A stretch of 64,000 nt of DNA. Source: Methanobacterium bryantii (GTDB lineage: Archaea; Methanobacteriota; Methanobacteria; Methanobacteriales; Methanobacteriaceae). The stretch is from the NCBI RefSeq assembly GCF_002287175.1, contig NZ_LMVM01000001.1:372001-436000 (forward strand), in the 5' to 3' direction. Each line of letters opens with the position of its first letter. Position 1 is the first letter of the stretch. The notes below the pieces were generated by a model. It was not told the origin of the DNA and did not search any database. It saw nothing but the letters and a program-made list of their open reading frames with translations. Shown piece after piece: positions 16,580 to 25,752 of this stretch. A program made the position numbers and the translations under genes.

Positions 16580-16792
16580 ATGACCAAGAAAATTAAGATC
16601 CAGATTTTTCCAGACGGTACGATCCAAACAGAGATTCAGGGAATAAAAGGGAAAAGATGTACAGAATATATCCACATCCTGGAAGAACTTTTGGAAGCTG
16701 AGGCTGTTGATTCTAATTATACTCCTGAATTTCACGAAACTGAAACAGTGAAAATAACTGAAAAACAAGAACAGAGAATTAGGGAGCGGTAA
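16580..16792 (+). CDS. DUF2997 family small protein
   Basis: This 70-residue protein matches DUF2997: KIKIQIFPDGTIQTEIQGIKG followed by CTEYIHILEELLEA, that is, two strands, a conserved Gly-Lys/Cys turn and one helix, plus a charged tail. ATG 16580 is used because AGGAG lies 7 nt ahead and the family starts there. It begins 4 nt after the preceding stop. In other genomes this family accompanies DUF1257 and Ycf46; no activity is known. Confidence 0.75.
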   Translation: MTKKIKIQIFPDGTIQTEIQGIKGKRCTEYIHILEELLEAEAVDSNYTPEFHETETVKITEKQEQRIRER

Positions 16793-16793
16793 A

Positions 16794-17534
16794 ATGGCTG
16801 ATACATCAAAAGGTACATTATGGGAATTAACACATTCTTTATGGATTTTATGGACATTAGCATTTGGATTTTTGAGCTGGGTGTCATTTTTTTATATTGG
16901 ATTTAGGACAAAGCAAAGAAAATGGATTTTATGGGGATTGATATACTCTAGCTCGGCTATAACAGCCATGTTAATAGGTCCAACAGCAGATTATTCAATA
17001 ATGGTACCAGAAGATAGCTGGATCATGGATCTACAAATTTTTTATTTCTTTGGCTTATGGATAATTTCCATGATCCATGCATTATGGGTGCGTAATGAAT
17101 ATTTATTAAGGTTAGAAGCCATAAGTGAACCTATTAGAGATGATGAATATTTAAAAAGAAAATATGCCATGGAATATGCTTATGGAAATGAAGAAAAAAG
17201 TAAATTTCAAAATCCATTTAAAAGATCTTCAATGAACAGCGGGATTAAAAAAGAAGATGTAAAAGATGTAGAAGTACAGTCAAAACCTGTTGACATCAAC
17301 AATGATCCTGAAGAAGTAATTGCTGATCTTCCTGGAGTTGGACCTATACTAGCCAAAAAGGTTGTTGAAACACGTCAATCAAGTCCATTTAAATCTGTAG
17401 ATGAATTTGGTGAGATTTTAGGACTTAAACCTCATATAATTGAAAGAGTTAGGCCATTAATAGTTATTTCTGGTGAATTTCCAGATAATGAAGAATCAGA
17501 GACTTCAACATCAGGCCGTCTGGTGGATTATTAA
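16794..17534 (+). CDS. Membrane protein with C-terminal helix-hairpin-helix domain
   Basis: The 246-residue protein has three to four hydrophobic segments in residues 10-105, a charged linker, and a C-terminal ComEA-like helix-hairpin-helix pair (VDINNDPEEVIADLPGVGPI, then FKSVDEFGEILGLKPHIIER). In other proteins such HhH units bind DNA or act as protein-binding modules. It starts 1 nt after the DUF2997 stop. I do not know a family with this exact order. In the cassette it would be the membrane anchor. Confidence 0.75.
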   Translation: MADTSKGTLWELTHSLWILWTLAFGFLSWVSFFYIGFRTKQRKWILWGLIYSSSAITAMLIGPTADYSIMVPEDSWIMDLQIFYFFGLWIISMIHALWVRNEYLLRLEAISEPIRDDEYLKRKYAMEYAYGNEEKSKFQNPFKRSSMNSGIKKEDVKDVEVQSKPVDINNDPEEVIADLPGVGPILAKKVVETRQSSPFKSVDEFGEILGLKPHIIERVRPLIVISGEFPDNEESETSTSGRLVDY

Positions 17535-18130
17535 TGTTTATAAGAATTCGAAGATTTTTACCTGAAACTAAAGTGGAAGGACCGGGAAATAGAGCGTGCA
17601 TCTGGGTTCAAGGATGTTCTATTCAATGCCCTGATTGTGCAGTACCTGAATCATGGCCCACAAGCGGCGGAGAAAAGGTTAAAGTAGAAGAATTAGTCCA
17701 AAAAATTTTAAATATACCTAATATTGAAGGTATAACATTTAGTGGAGGGGAACCATTTGACCAGGCAGAATCTTTAGCTTCTTTGGGCCATATAGTTCAA
17801 GAAGAAGGGTTATCTGTAGTTACATTTACCGGGTACACTCTGGAAAATATCCAAAATTCCGCTGATCCTGGCTGGCAGGACTTGTTATCAGTCACTGACC
17901 TGCTAATTGATGGCCCATATATTTCAGGAGGGCCTGATCCAACTAATTTATGGGTAGGTTCATGTAATCAGAGGTATCATTTCCTTACTTCACGTTATCT
18001 TCATCTTAAATATGGAATATCAGATGTGTCTAACCGTATTGAAGTTAGAATTCAGGAAGATGGCAGCATATTGGTGAATGGAATGACTAATTTTTCTAAA
18101 TTAGAAGATATCTTTAAGGGGATAGTCTAA
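17534..18130 (+). CDS. Small radical-SAM protein (NrdG-like, 4Fe-4S single cluster)
   Basis: The 198-residue protein has the Cx3Cx2C cluster motif GCSIQCPDC (Cys28, 32, 35) and the SAM-binding SGGEPFDQ (about 70-77), in the short format of activating enzymes and of radical-SAM proteins linked to Ycf46 clusters. The ATG overlaps the preceding stop (TAATG), so it is translationally coupled. It may modify one of the other cassette proteins or an unidentified substrate; there is no anaerobic ribonucleotide reductase gene nearby. Confidence 0.85.
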   Translation: MFIRIRRFLPETKVEGPGNRACIWVQGCSIQCPDCAVPESWPTSGGEKVKVEELVQKILNIPNIEGITFSGGEPFDQAESLASLGHIVQEEGLSVVTFTGYTLENIQNSADPGWQDLLSVTDLLIDGPYISGGPDPTNLWVGSCNQRYHFLTSRYLHLKYGISDVSNRIEVRIQEDGSILVNGMTNFSKLEDIFKGIV

Positions 18131-18145
18131 CTTATTTAATCCTTT

Positions 18146-18682
18146 TCACACGTCTTCGTCCTGCTCGGCAATGCAGAATCCGCAAACAGCTCCCGGATTA
18201 TCATTTTGTTTATCTTTTACAGGGCAAAAATATGTTCCATTTTCATATTTAACTTTAAACCCGCCGGGGAATGGTGTTCCGACTATATGTATTGGCTCAT
18301 CAAGGACAAATGTGGTGTAGATAGATATAATTTTGTATATCTTAAAAAAATGGGATTCTTTTGACCTTATTTTAAGCAGCATCTGCTCCTGTTCATTCAA
18401 GAGTTCCACTGCTTCTTTAAGTTCGCAGGTATTTACAGTGTCTTTAAATTTATTTTGATTATTTTTTATTTCCTTTAACCGTAGAATAAACCCTTTTACA
18501 TATGCCCTTAAATATTCTTCCCTGTAATTTCCCTGCACATATTTTCCTTCAGCTACTAAATAAGAATAGGCAGTCATAATATCTGTTACAGAGATATCTG
18601 AAGCTTCTTTTTTAAGAACAAGTAAGAGTTCTTCTACTGTTATTTTGCCTGTAAAATCAAGGTTTTCCAGCTTGTTTACCAT
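18146..18682 (-). CDS. UPF0305/DUF2115 family protein (copy B)
   Basis: A 178-residue paralogue of the 13668-14201 gene with the same helical body and the C-terminal TYFCPVKDKQND and CGFCIAEQD segments. It ends only 15 bp from the convergent radical-SAM gene. It lies next to hel308, as I recall for the single DUF2115 gene in Methanothermobacter, which makes this the likely native copy. Function unknown. Confidence 0.85.
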   Translation of the reverse strand: MVNKLENLDFTGKITVEELLLVLKKEASDISVTDIMTAYSYLVAEGKYVQGNYREEYLRAYVKGFILRLKEIKNNQNKFKDTVNTCELKEAVELLNEQEQMLLKIRSKESHFFKIYKIISIYTTFVLDEPIHIVGTPFPGGFKVKYENGTYFCPVKDKQNDNPGAVCGFCIAEQDEDV

Positions 18683-18730
18683 TTTAAGTACCAGTACATT
18701 GATTTTTAAATTATTTAAAATAAATAGGAT

Positions 18731-20824
18731 TTAGGGTTTAAATTTTGCAAACTGGTCTTTACCAAACTTATTCATTATAGACTCTGCAGTTTTAGGCCCT
18801 ATTCCTTCTATTTTAACCAGTTCTTTCTCTGATACATAACTTAAATCGCTTCCGAACGCATCTACAAGCGCACGGGCACGTTTTCGCCCCAGCCTTTTAA
18901 CACTTACAACAAGTGGAATGATATCTTCGCGGACTCCATAGTAAAGACGTGCAGATAATTTATCGAGGTCGCTGGAGTAGGAATAATTATCTAAAACATG
19001 ACAAATCTCTTTAAAGAACTTAACCATCCTGGAAGCTTCATAAGCAGCCCTTCTTGTGGTTGCAGCGTACACATTAAACGCATTTTCGATTCCATACTCA
19101 CTTCTCTCATTTATCCACTCTAAAAGGGCGGCAGTTGTAGCTTCATCGTTGCTGATATCGCAGGCAAATATTCCATATTCATTCAGCTTGTCCATTACTG
19201 GTTCCTTGCTTTTACGGCTTTTAAATGAGATTTTGGGCATATCTGGAGTCCTTGAAATATCATAGATAAGTTGATAGACATCAAGATCTGAAGCTCTTTT
19301 AGCGTATTCTTTAAGTCTCACTGCAGTTTCAACAGTATAATTGCTTCTTGCAATTAAATTTCCAAAATCAGTTGTTTTAAGCCCTTCAGGAGTAAGCTGG
19401 ATTATCCCATTTTGAATCAGGAACTCAAGTGCACTGTTTATTTCGTATTCCATTGTATCTACTGCAAGGGCACCAAAGAAATCATTGCAGTTCATTTGAT
19501 GGCCGTAGAACGTTTTGCTGAAGAATTCAGTTATTTCTTGTGGGGTTCTGGCAAGTGAAGATGCTATCTGTGCTATTATCTGTCTGAAAACAGCGTCTTT
19601 ATTTTCTATGAGTTTAGAAGATGTAAGCTCTATTTCTCCGTATACGTAATGATCTTTTAAATTATAACCTTCATCCATGCTTTTGGCTACTAAATATGAA
19701 TATCCTTCAGTATCATACCCTGGCCGACCTGCACGGCCTGACATCTGCTCGTAATCAAATACAGGGATACTTTGAGGACCTCTTGATGTCCAGCGTGTGT
19801 AATCTCTTATTATAACATTTTTAGAGGGGAGGTTTACTCCGTACATGAGACTTGGAGTAGCGGTTATCATGTAAAGATTTCCTGCTCTAAACTCATTTTC
19901 AATTATTTCTCTCTGCTTGTCAAAAAGGCCTGCGTGGTGGAATGCTATTCCATTTTCAATGCATTCTGCAAGTTTTAAACACACTGAAGTTGGGCGTGAC
20001 CCTCTTTTCCTTGGCACGTCCAGTATTTTTTGAGCTACGGCTCTAAATGCAAGTTTTTTATCCCTTGGAATTTTCTTTTTCACTTTACCTGAGATAAAAT
20101 TTGCAAGAGCTTCTGTAAACCGTCTTGTAGATACAAAAACAAGGATCTGAGATGAATCTTCAATGGATTCGTTTAAAACTTTTAAAACAACATCATTTTT
20201 ATTTTTAACCCCAAGCTCCTCAGTTATGAGGACATCCTTATAAAGTGGAACTGGCCTGTAATCATGCTCCACAATCTCTGCATCCAACCAGCTTGCAAGC
20301 TCGTCCATATTCTTGAGAGTTGCTGAAAGTGCAATGATCCTTAGGGATGGATTGATAATTTTTGATCGTGTCAGTGCACATTCAATTGTGGGGCCCCTTG
20401 AGTATTCACCAATCATGTGAAACTCGTCAATAATCAGAAGATCCATTTCTCTTAAATTGTTCCAGGAAAAACGGGTGATAGCATCAAATGATTCAAAGAC
20501 CATAACTGAGAGGTCTGAAGATTTGGGGTGTTTCCCTACATTTATGCCAAATTTTTCAAACTTCTTGAATTCTGCCAGTTTTTCATTCTGTATGGATATA
20601 AGCGGTGCGGCGTATACTACCTTTCCACCATTTAAAATTGTATTTAATGCAGCAATTACTCCAAGAAGTGTTTTTCCACTTGCAGTTGGAATTGCTATTA
20701 TATAATTAGATTTATTTTCAAGTAATCCTGAATCTAAAACTGCTTTTTGCGCAGGATTTAGTTCTTTAATCTTTGGATAGCAATCACTGATTATATCTCT
20801 GATTTTCTGATCTACTTTTTCCAT
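18731..20824 (-). CDS. hel308: Hel308-type superfamily 2 DNA helicase
   Basis: The 697-residue protein has motif I IPTASGKT (about 44-51), motif II IIDEFH, motif III LSATLKN, motif VI QMSGRAGRPG, a winged-helix and ratchet region, and a C-terminal helix-hairpin-helix LVKIEGIGPKTAESI. This is the architecture and size of archaeal Hel308, a 3'-5' helicase acting at stalled forks. It is a single gene between a DUF2115 gene and a divergent rhodanese gene. Confidence 0.9.
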   Translation of the reverse strand: MEKVDQKIRDIISDCYPKIKELNPAQKAVLDSGLLENKSNYIIAIPTASGKTLLGVIAALNTILNGGKVVYAAPLISIQNEKLAEFKKFEKFGINVGKHPKSSDLSVMVFESFDAITRFSWNNLREMDLLIIDEFHMIGEYSRGPTIECALTRSKIINPSLRIIALSATLKNMDELASWLDAEIVEHDYRPVPLYKDVLITEELGVKNKNDVVLKVLNESIEDSSQILVFVSTRRFTEALANFISGKVKKKIPRDKKLAFRAVAQKILDVPRKRGSRPTSVCLKLAECIENGIAFHHAGLFDKQREIIENEFRAGNLYMITATPSLMYGVNLPSKNVIIRDYTRWTSRGPQSIPVFDYEQMSGRAGRPGYDTEGYSYLVAKSMDEGYNLKDHYVYGEIELTSSKLIENKDAVFRQIIAQIASSLARTPQEITEFFSKTFYGHQMNCNDFFGALAVDTMEYEINSALEFLIQNGIIQLTPEGLKTTDFGNLIARSNYTVETAVRLKEYAKRASDLDVYQLIYDISRTPDMPKISFKSRKSKEPVMDKLNEYGIFACDISNDEATTAALLEWINERSEYGIENAFNVYAATTRRAAYEASRMVKFFKEICHVLDNYSYSSDLDKLSARLYYGVREDIIPLVVSVKRLGRKRARALVDAFGSDLSYVSEKELVKIEGIGPKTAESIMNKFGKDQFAKFKP

Positions 20825-21013
20825 AAAAATTAATAGTGCATTCTGCTTTTTATATTATACCTTTGATGCTTATTTAATAATTGAGTTATATATCTCCAAT
20901 AAGTTAAAAACTATTAATTCTACCTTTTTTGGCCATAAAATTTCAGTATAACTAGAAAAAAATAATAGTGATTAGGTATATATTCATACTAAAGATCATT
21001 GTGAGTGTTTATC

Positions 21014-21352
21014 ATGCCTCGATTTCAAACCATAACTCCGAAAGCAGCATTTAAATTAATGGAAGAGAAAGGTAATGAAATAACTATTCTGGATATCCGA
21101 CCTGAGGATGAATTTGAAAAAGAACATGTCCCTGGAGCAGAAAATCTGGATTATCATGGACATCATTTCCAGGAAAAGGCAGAAAAGCTGGATAAAAATA
21201 AGAATTATATCATATATTGCAAAAGCGGTGCTAGAGGCGAATATTTTATGGGTAAAATGAAAGAATCTGGATTTAATGAAGCTTATAATATACTGGGAGG
21301 ATTTGTGGCCTGGAAAATAAGTAAACTTCCCCTTGTAGGTGAAACAGAATAA
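21014..21352 (+). CDS. Single-domain rhodanese-like protein
   Basis: The 112-residue rhodanese fold has the active-site cysteine in IIYCKSGARGEYF. ATG 21014 gives the usual family start (MPRFQTITPKAAF); the in-frame GTG 21005 is less likely. It would carry sulfane sulfur in the cytosol. A paralogue lies at 45592-45939 with the loop CRTGRKS. Confidence 0.87.
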   Translation: MPRFQTITPKAAFKLMEEKGNEITILDIRPEDEFEKEHVPGAENLDYHGHHFQEKAEKLDKNKNYIIYCKSGARGEYFMGKMKESGFNEAYNILGGFVAWKISKLPLVGETE

Positions 21353-21776
21353 GTTTTAAGCTAGAGATGACATACATCTAAATGAAATTTTGTTTTTTGA
21401 CGAATTAACCCGTTTTTTATTAGCCAAATCAGGATCAAAATTATATTTAACATTATAAATATGTTTCAAATTATAAGTAAACTTTGTTAAATATTTGAAA
21501 CAGAAACAAGATAAAATAATTATTATCTGTATATTTAGAATTGGATAAATCCTTTATAATTTATTTTAAGAGCATATACTTATTTTTCAAAACTTATTTT
21601 TTAAATAATATGGCTATTTAATTTATTAACTGAGTAAATCAGTTAAATAAAGCTATTATTTTCTACAGTACTTATTTTAATCTTAATTCAACCAGTTATG
21701 GCATTTAAAAGGAAAAGTTTATTAAAAATTAAAAATAAATTAGTATATATCACTCTGTATCTAAAGGAGGTATCTG
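21353..21776. other. Intergenic stretch, no gene supported
   Basis: AT-rich spacer with no ORF of note. The AAAGGAGG ribosome site of the next gene lies at its end. A longer frame starting at 21698 is a shadow of that gene. Confidence 0.5.
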
Positions 21777-22130
21777 ATGGTAAATTGGGGAGCAATAGTT
21801 ATAGGATTTGTTCTATCCATAATATTGTCCTGGCTATTTGGTGGATTGTTCTATGGTGGAAATTACTTTGGATTGTTCATAGCTGGACTGATTGTTGGTT
21901 TGATGGTGGGAGATGGAGCCTTAAACGGCGCGTGGAACGCGGCTGTGGCAGGTGCATTTGGCGGAATAATCGCAGCCATACTGATTGTAATTGGAGGAAC
22001 ACTATTTGCAGGCATTGCAGGACTTTTAGCAGGCGCTGCAGTTGGATTAGTAGTTGTTATAGTTGCAATAATCCAGTCTCTAGTTCTTATGGGAATCGGC
22101 GGAGCTATAGGTGGAGCAATAAAAGGATAA
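21777..22130 (+). CDS. DUF5518-type small membrane protein
   Basis: The 117-residue protein is almost entirely hydrophobic and glycine-rich, with about four membrane helices containing Gly-xxx-Gly packing (AVAGAFGGIIAAI, GIAGLLAGAAVG, GIGGAIGGAIKG). Such proteins recur in many copies in Methanobacteriales and have no known function. AAAGGAGG 7 nt before the ATG marks the start clearly. Confidence 0.8.
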   Translation: MVNWGAIVIGFVLSIILSWLFGGLFYGGNYFGLFIAGLIVGLMVGDGALNGAWNAAVAGAFGGIIAAILIVIGGTLFAGIAGLLAGAAVGLVVVIVAIIQSLVLMGIGGAIGGAIKG

Positions 22131-22150
22131 AAATAAATTAAAGGATAAAT

Positions 22151-22624
22151 TTACCCTTTTTTCTCTTTTTTAACTACAATTATATCTGAAATTTTAGTGG
22201 AAGGATACTGGCCTTCAGAATCTTTTTCAACACTTTTTACCATGTCCCATACTGTTAAAAGTGCCACGCTTGTACCAGTTAAAGCTTCCATTTCAACACC
22301 AGTTTTTCCCAGGGAAGTTACACTGACTTCGGCCTGTATAAATTGGGGTTTTACATCGAATTTTACATCGACACCTGTGATTTTAAGGGAATGGCACAGA
22401 GGAATCAGGTGGTGTGTTGATTTCACAGCCCCAATAGCTGCAATTTGGGCTGTAGTAATGACATTACCTTTTTTAATTTCTTCTTTTTCTATAAGTTGAA
22501 TTGTTTCTGCATTTAAGTAGATTTTACCCTGTGCTACAGCAGTTCGTTTTACAACAGGTTTATCTGATACTTCTACCATGTGAACACCTTTTTTAGAAAG
22601 GTGTGTAAATGATTTTTCTTCCAT
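22151..22624 (-). CDS. moaC: Cyclic pyranopterin monophosphate synthase MoaC
   Basis: The 157-residue protein has the MoaC signatures HLIPLCHSL and EALTGTSVALLTVWDMVKS. It performs the second step of molybdopterin synthesis, after MoaA. No other moa gene is in the window, although a molybdopterin-type enzyme is encoded at 49900-50592. Confidence 0.93.
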   Translation of the reverse strand: MEEKSFTHLSKKGVHMVEVSDKPVVKRTAVAQGKIYLNAETIQLIEKEEIKKGNVITTAQIAAIGAVKSTHHLIPLCHSLKITGVDVKFDVKPQFIQAEVSVTSLGKTGVEMEALTGTSVALLTVWDMVKSVEKDSEGQYPSTKISDIIVVKKEKKG

Positions 22625-22666
22625 TTAAGTCAGCTCCTAGTGAATTATTAAATTTATGAGTGTTAA

Positions 22667-23737
22667 TCAATATGGAATTTCAATACTTGAATATTTCATT
22701 ACCTGTTCCCTTGCATTTTTTCCCATGTTCTCTTTAAGTTCTTTATCATGCAGTATTTTATTAACTGCTTCTGCAAGTCCTACAGGGTCTTCGGGATTTA
22801 CAAGTATTCCAATCTTTTTATTTACAACTTCTGGAATTCCTCCAACTTTAGTTGCAACTACTGGTTTACCAGATGCCATGGCCTCTAAAATCACAATACC
22901 AAAACTTTCAGATACCGAAGGCACCACTACAACATCTGCTGAAGGCATTATATTTTCAATATCATTCCTTGCTCCCGTAAAAGTAATTCCTTCCATTTTT
23001 TCGAATTCTACAATGCCCTTGAGTTCCTCAAGCAGGGGTCCGTCTCCAACAATCACTATTTCTGCGTCTACATTGAGGAATTCTTTTGCTCGTATAAGAT
23101 ATTCAACACCCTTTTGCCACACTAAATTACCAACAAAAAGCACAACTGGCTTTTGTGGGTTTATATGTATTTCTTTTTTAAATGTACTTATCTGATCTGG
23201 TCTAAATCTTTCAACATCTACTGAATTGTAGGTGATTGATAGTTTATCATCAAGCCCTTCGATGCCTAACTTAAGGACATTTTCTTTGAGCGAATCACTT
23301 ACAACGAATACATAATCTGATCTTTTTAAAATAAATTTAATCATTGATTTTAACAGGGGTTTACGTGCCAGGACAAATATATCTGAGCCGTGTATAGTAA
23401 TCGCTGTTTTAGTCCCTGAAAACATACTGCAAATAACTGCTATTAATCCTGGAGGCATAACATAATGGGCGTGTATAAGATCAATTTTATATTTTCTAAT
23501 CATGCTCAAAAGCTTAAAAGTGGCAGATATTGAAAATAAAAATCCTCGTATACCCTTAATGTTTACAGTTTGGGCTGTAAAAACAGGAATGCCTTCAATA
23601 TCAGAAATATTTTCATGGGGATATGTGAGTACACATACTTTATCACCTCGATTTACCAGTTCTCTGGATAAAAGATAGCTATATGAAGAAATACCTCCTA
23701 AATGAGGTGGAAAATGACCTAACATACATATCTTCAT
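22667..23737 (-). CDS. GT4-family glycosyltransferase
   Basis: The 356-residue GT-B enzyme has an N-terminal FPPHLGGISSYSYLLSREL, the central VLFVGNLVWQKGVEYLI and the nucleotide-sugar motif ESFGIVILEAMASGKPVV. It probably adds a sugar to a lipid or surface glycan at the cytosolic face. ATG 23737 is chosen because AAGGTG lies 5 nt ahead; GTG 23746 is also in frame. No other glycan gene adjoins it. Confidence 0.87.
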   Translation of the reverse strand: MKICMLGHFPPHLGGISSYSYLLSRELVNRGDKVCVLTYPHENISDIEGIPVFTAQTVNIKGIRGFLFSISATFKLLSMIRKYKIDLIHAHYVMPPGLIAVICSMFSGTKTAITIHGSDIFVLARKPLLKSMIKFILKRSDYVFVVSDSLKENVLKLGIEGLDDKLSITYNSVDVERFRPDQISTFKKEIHINPQKPVVLFVGNLVWQKGVEYLIRAKEFLNVDAEIVIVGDGPLLEELKGIVEFEKMEGITFTGARNDIENIMPSADVVVVPSVSESFGIVILEAMASGKPVVATKVGGIPEVVNKKIGILVNPEDPVGLAEAVNKILHDKELKENMGKNAREQVMKYSSIEIPY

Positions 23738-23935
23738 TATGTTCACCTTAAATTAATTATATCATTGTAAAAATTATAAATTTATTTAATTATTGATTTT
23801 ATAGTCAGGAGCGTAATTAATTAAACTTACAATATTTGAAAGTTAGGCATAATGATTTTAAATTGATTAAATTCAATTATTTCACCGTTTCATTTGGATA
23901 GATGGTCTAATTTTTGCACATGACTATACAAGCAG

Positions 23936-24994
23936 TTATTGTTTGTTTAAAATCCTGCCGTTCATTGTAACGATAATTATGTCAAAATCTATGTTATATC
24001 TTTCCTGACATTTCTCTTTTATAGATTTACCTATGAGTTCAAAAATAGGGAAGGTCATGTTTTCTTTATCAAGAATAGTTATCATGTCTTCTGTAGTCTT
24101 AGATTTAAAAATAGCCTCTATTAGCTTTTTGTCTGCACCTAAAAGTCCGCAGTATGCTGCTATTATTTCTCTTCTTCCATCTGCAACACTATTTTTAGTG
24201 TTAAAAATACCTGCAGCGATTTTAATGAGTTTACCTGCGTGTCCAAATAACATAATTTTGCTGATGCCTTTTTCTTCAGCTTTGTCTAACATGTAACCTA
24301 CAAAATTACTCATCTGGACTATTTTGTCTTTAGGAGCATCTAAAATTTTAACTGCAAGGCGTTCTCCAATGTTACCCGGCACGAAGATAAGATCTTCATA
24401 TCCTTCAGCCACTGCAACATCAATTTGGCAGGCTAAAGATTCTTTATAAGCTTTAGAAGACATAGGCCTTGCGATACCAGTCGTTCCAAGAATTGAAATA
24501 CCTCTGGTTATACCAAGACGAGAATTCATGGTTCTTTTTGCAATTTCTTCTCCTTTTGGGACAAATATTATAACTTCTGCCCCTTTTCCTTTAGGGAGCA
24601 TCTTTTGGAGATTAGTTTCTATCATTTGTCTTGGAACAGGATTTATAGCATGTTCTCCAACTGGGATCTGTAAACCTGGTTTGGTTACTTTACCAACACC
24701 TTCCCCGCCTTTAATTTTTATTTCACTATCTTCAGTTATCTTCACGTCAGCACATATTTTAAGGTTTGTGGTGACATCAGGGTCGTTGTATGGCATTTTA
24801 ACTACACATGCCATTCCAGAATTAGAACTAATTTTTCTTGAACAATTTATATCAATTTTAAGTATTCCAAAAGGAGTTTCAATATCTATCTGTGGCGTAA
24901 TATTTCCATTTACAGTTAAAAGTGCTGCAACAGCAGCAGCAGTTGCAGCGCTCCCTGTTGTAATCCCGTAAGAGGAATTTTTATTATTTTTCAT
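23936..24994 (-). CDS. cbiD: Cobalt-precorrin-5B (C1)-methyltransferase CbiD
   Basis: The protein carries the CbiD N-terminal signature YGITTGSAATAAAVAAL, then VKMPYNDPDVT and FGHAGKLIKIAAGIFNTKN. It methylates C1 of the corrin ring in anaerobic cobalamin synthesis, here for corrinoid enzymes of methanogenesis. ATG 24994 has GGGG about 5 nt upstream; ATG 25048 is in frame and would add 18 residues without a ribosome site. A glutaredoxin-like gene lies just upstream on the same strand. Confidence 0.9.
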   Translation of the reverse strand: MKNNKNSSYGITTGSAATAAAVAALLTVNGNITPQIDIETPFGILKIDINCSRKISSNSGMACVVKMPYNDPDVTTNLKICADVKITEDSEIKIKGGEGVGKVTKPGLQIPVGEHAINPVPRQMIETNLQKMLPKGKGAEVIIFVPKGEEIAKRTMNSRLGITRGISILGTTGIARPMSSKAYKESLACQIDVAVAEGYEDLIFVPGNIGERLAVKILDAPKDKIVQMSNFVGYMLDKAEEKGISKIMLFGHAGKLIKIAAGIFNTKNSVADGRREIIAAYCGLLGADKKLIEAIFKSKTTEDMITILDKENMTFPIFELIGKSIKEKCQERYNIDFDIIIVTMNGRILNKQ

Positions 24995-25058
24995 TAATTC
25001 CCCTGTATCTCTGGACTTATTAATGAGATGCACACTGTGGATTTCCATTTTTCTAAAA

Positions 25059-25322
25059 TTAGCTTGCTTGTAATTCTTCTTTAATAGCTTTTTCTAGCTC
25101 GTCTTTTTCAGGAGCTCCTACAAATTTCACAGTACCGTTTATAGCAACGGCTGGAACTGCCATTAAACCATATTCTATTGCTTTTTCACGATTTTGCATT
25201 ATATCAATTTTTTCAACTTCTATATCGTCTTGCATTTCTTTTTTTACTGCGTCAACAACTTCTATGGCCATAGGACAGTATGGGCATGAAGGAGATGTAA
25301 ATACTTCTACTTTAACAGCCAT
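25059..25322 (-). CDS. Glutaredoxin/thioredoxin-like small redox protein
   Basis: The 87-residue thioredoxin fold has the CPYC active site (SPSCPYCPMAIEVV) and the cis-Pro segment MAVPAVAING. It is like the small glutaredoxin-like thioredoxins of methanogens and would reduce disulfides in the cytosol. It precedes cbiD on the same strand with a 64-bp gap. Confidence 0.9.
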   Translation of the reverse strand: MAVKVEVFTSPSCPYCPMAIEVVDAVKKEMQDDIEVEKIDIMQNREKAIEYGLMAVPAVAINGTVKFVGAPEKDELEKAIKEELQAS

Positions 25323-25752
25323 TATTTAACCTCCATTATATAAGATTTTTATTTTAACATTGTTCATTTTATTCAATATTTTTAGCATTTCTATTTTAAT
25401 AAAATATCTATTTGGGTTTTTTAAGATTTAAATTTAACCCGCAAGTTACTGCAGATAAAAACATGTTGAAGTGTATCTTTTAAGTGATAGTCTTAATTTT
25501 TCTAAACTAGTTAAATTTGGGGGCGCGGTAAAGTTATTCAGCATATTACTGATTTATTTTTTCATCATTTATCCTTAAATTCTGTTTCTGCTTTATATTT
25601 TTACCATACAAATTAGATTTAAAATGGAATTGTCATGAAATTATGATTTTAAAAGGGTAATGTCTATTTTATTTAAATATCAGGAGTTATAAAAGTACAT
25701 ATCATAATCTTCTTATTTAGTTTAAATAATGATAACACCTAAAGGTGATATA
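25323..25752. other. Divergent promoter region, no gene seen
   Basis: A 430-bp AT-rich spacer between the minus-strand redox gene and the plus-strand shikimate kinase operon. It must hold both promoters. No ORF and no strong inverted repeat was noticed. Confidence 0.5.

Noticed and set aside
21698..22141. A 147-codon frame overlapping the DUF5518 gene
   Set aside because: Its product is Trp/Arg/Cys-rich nonsense in another frame of a well-supported gene with a strong ribosome site.
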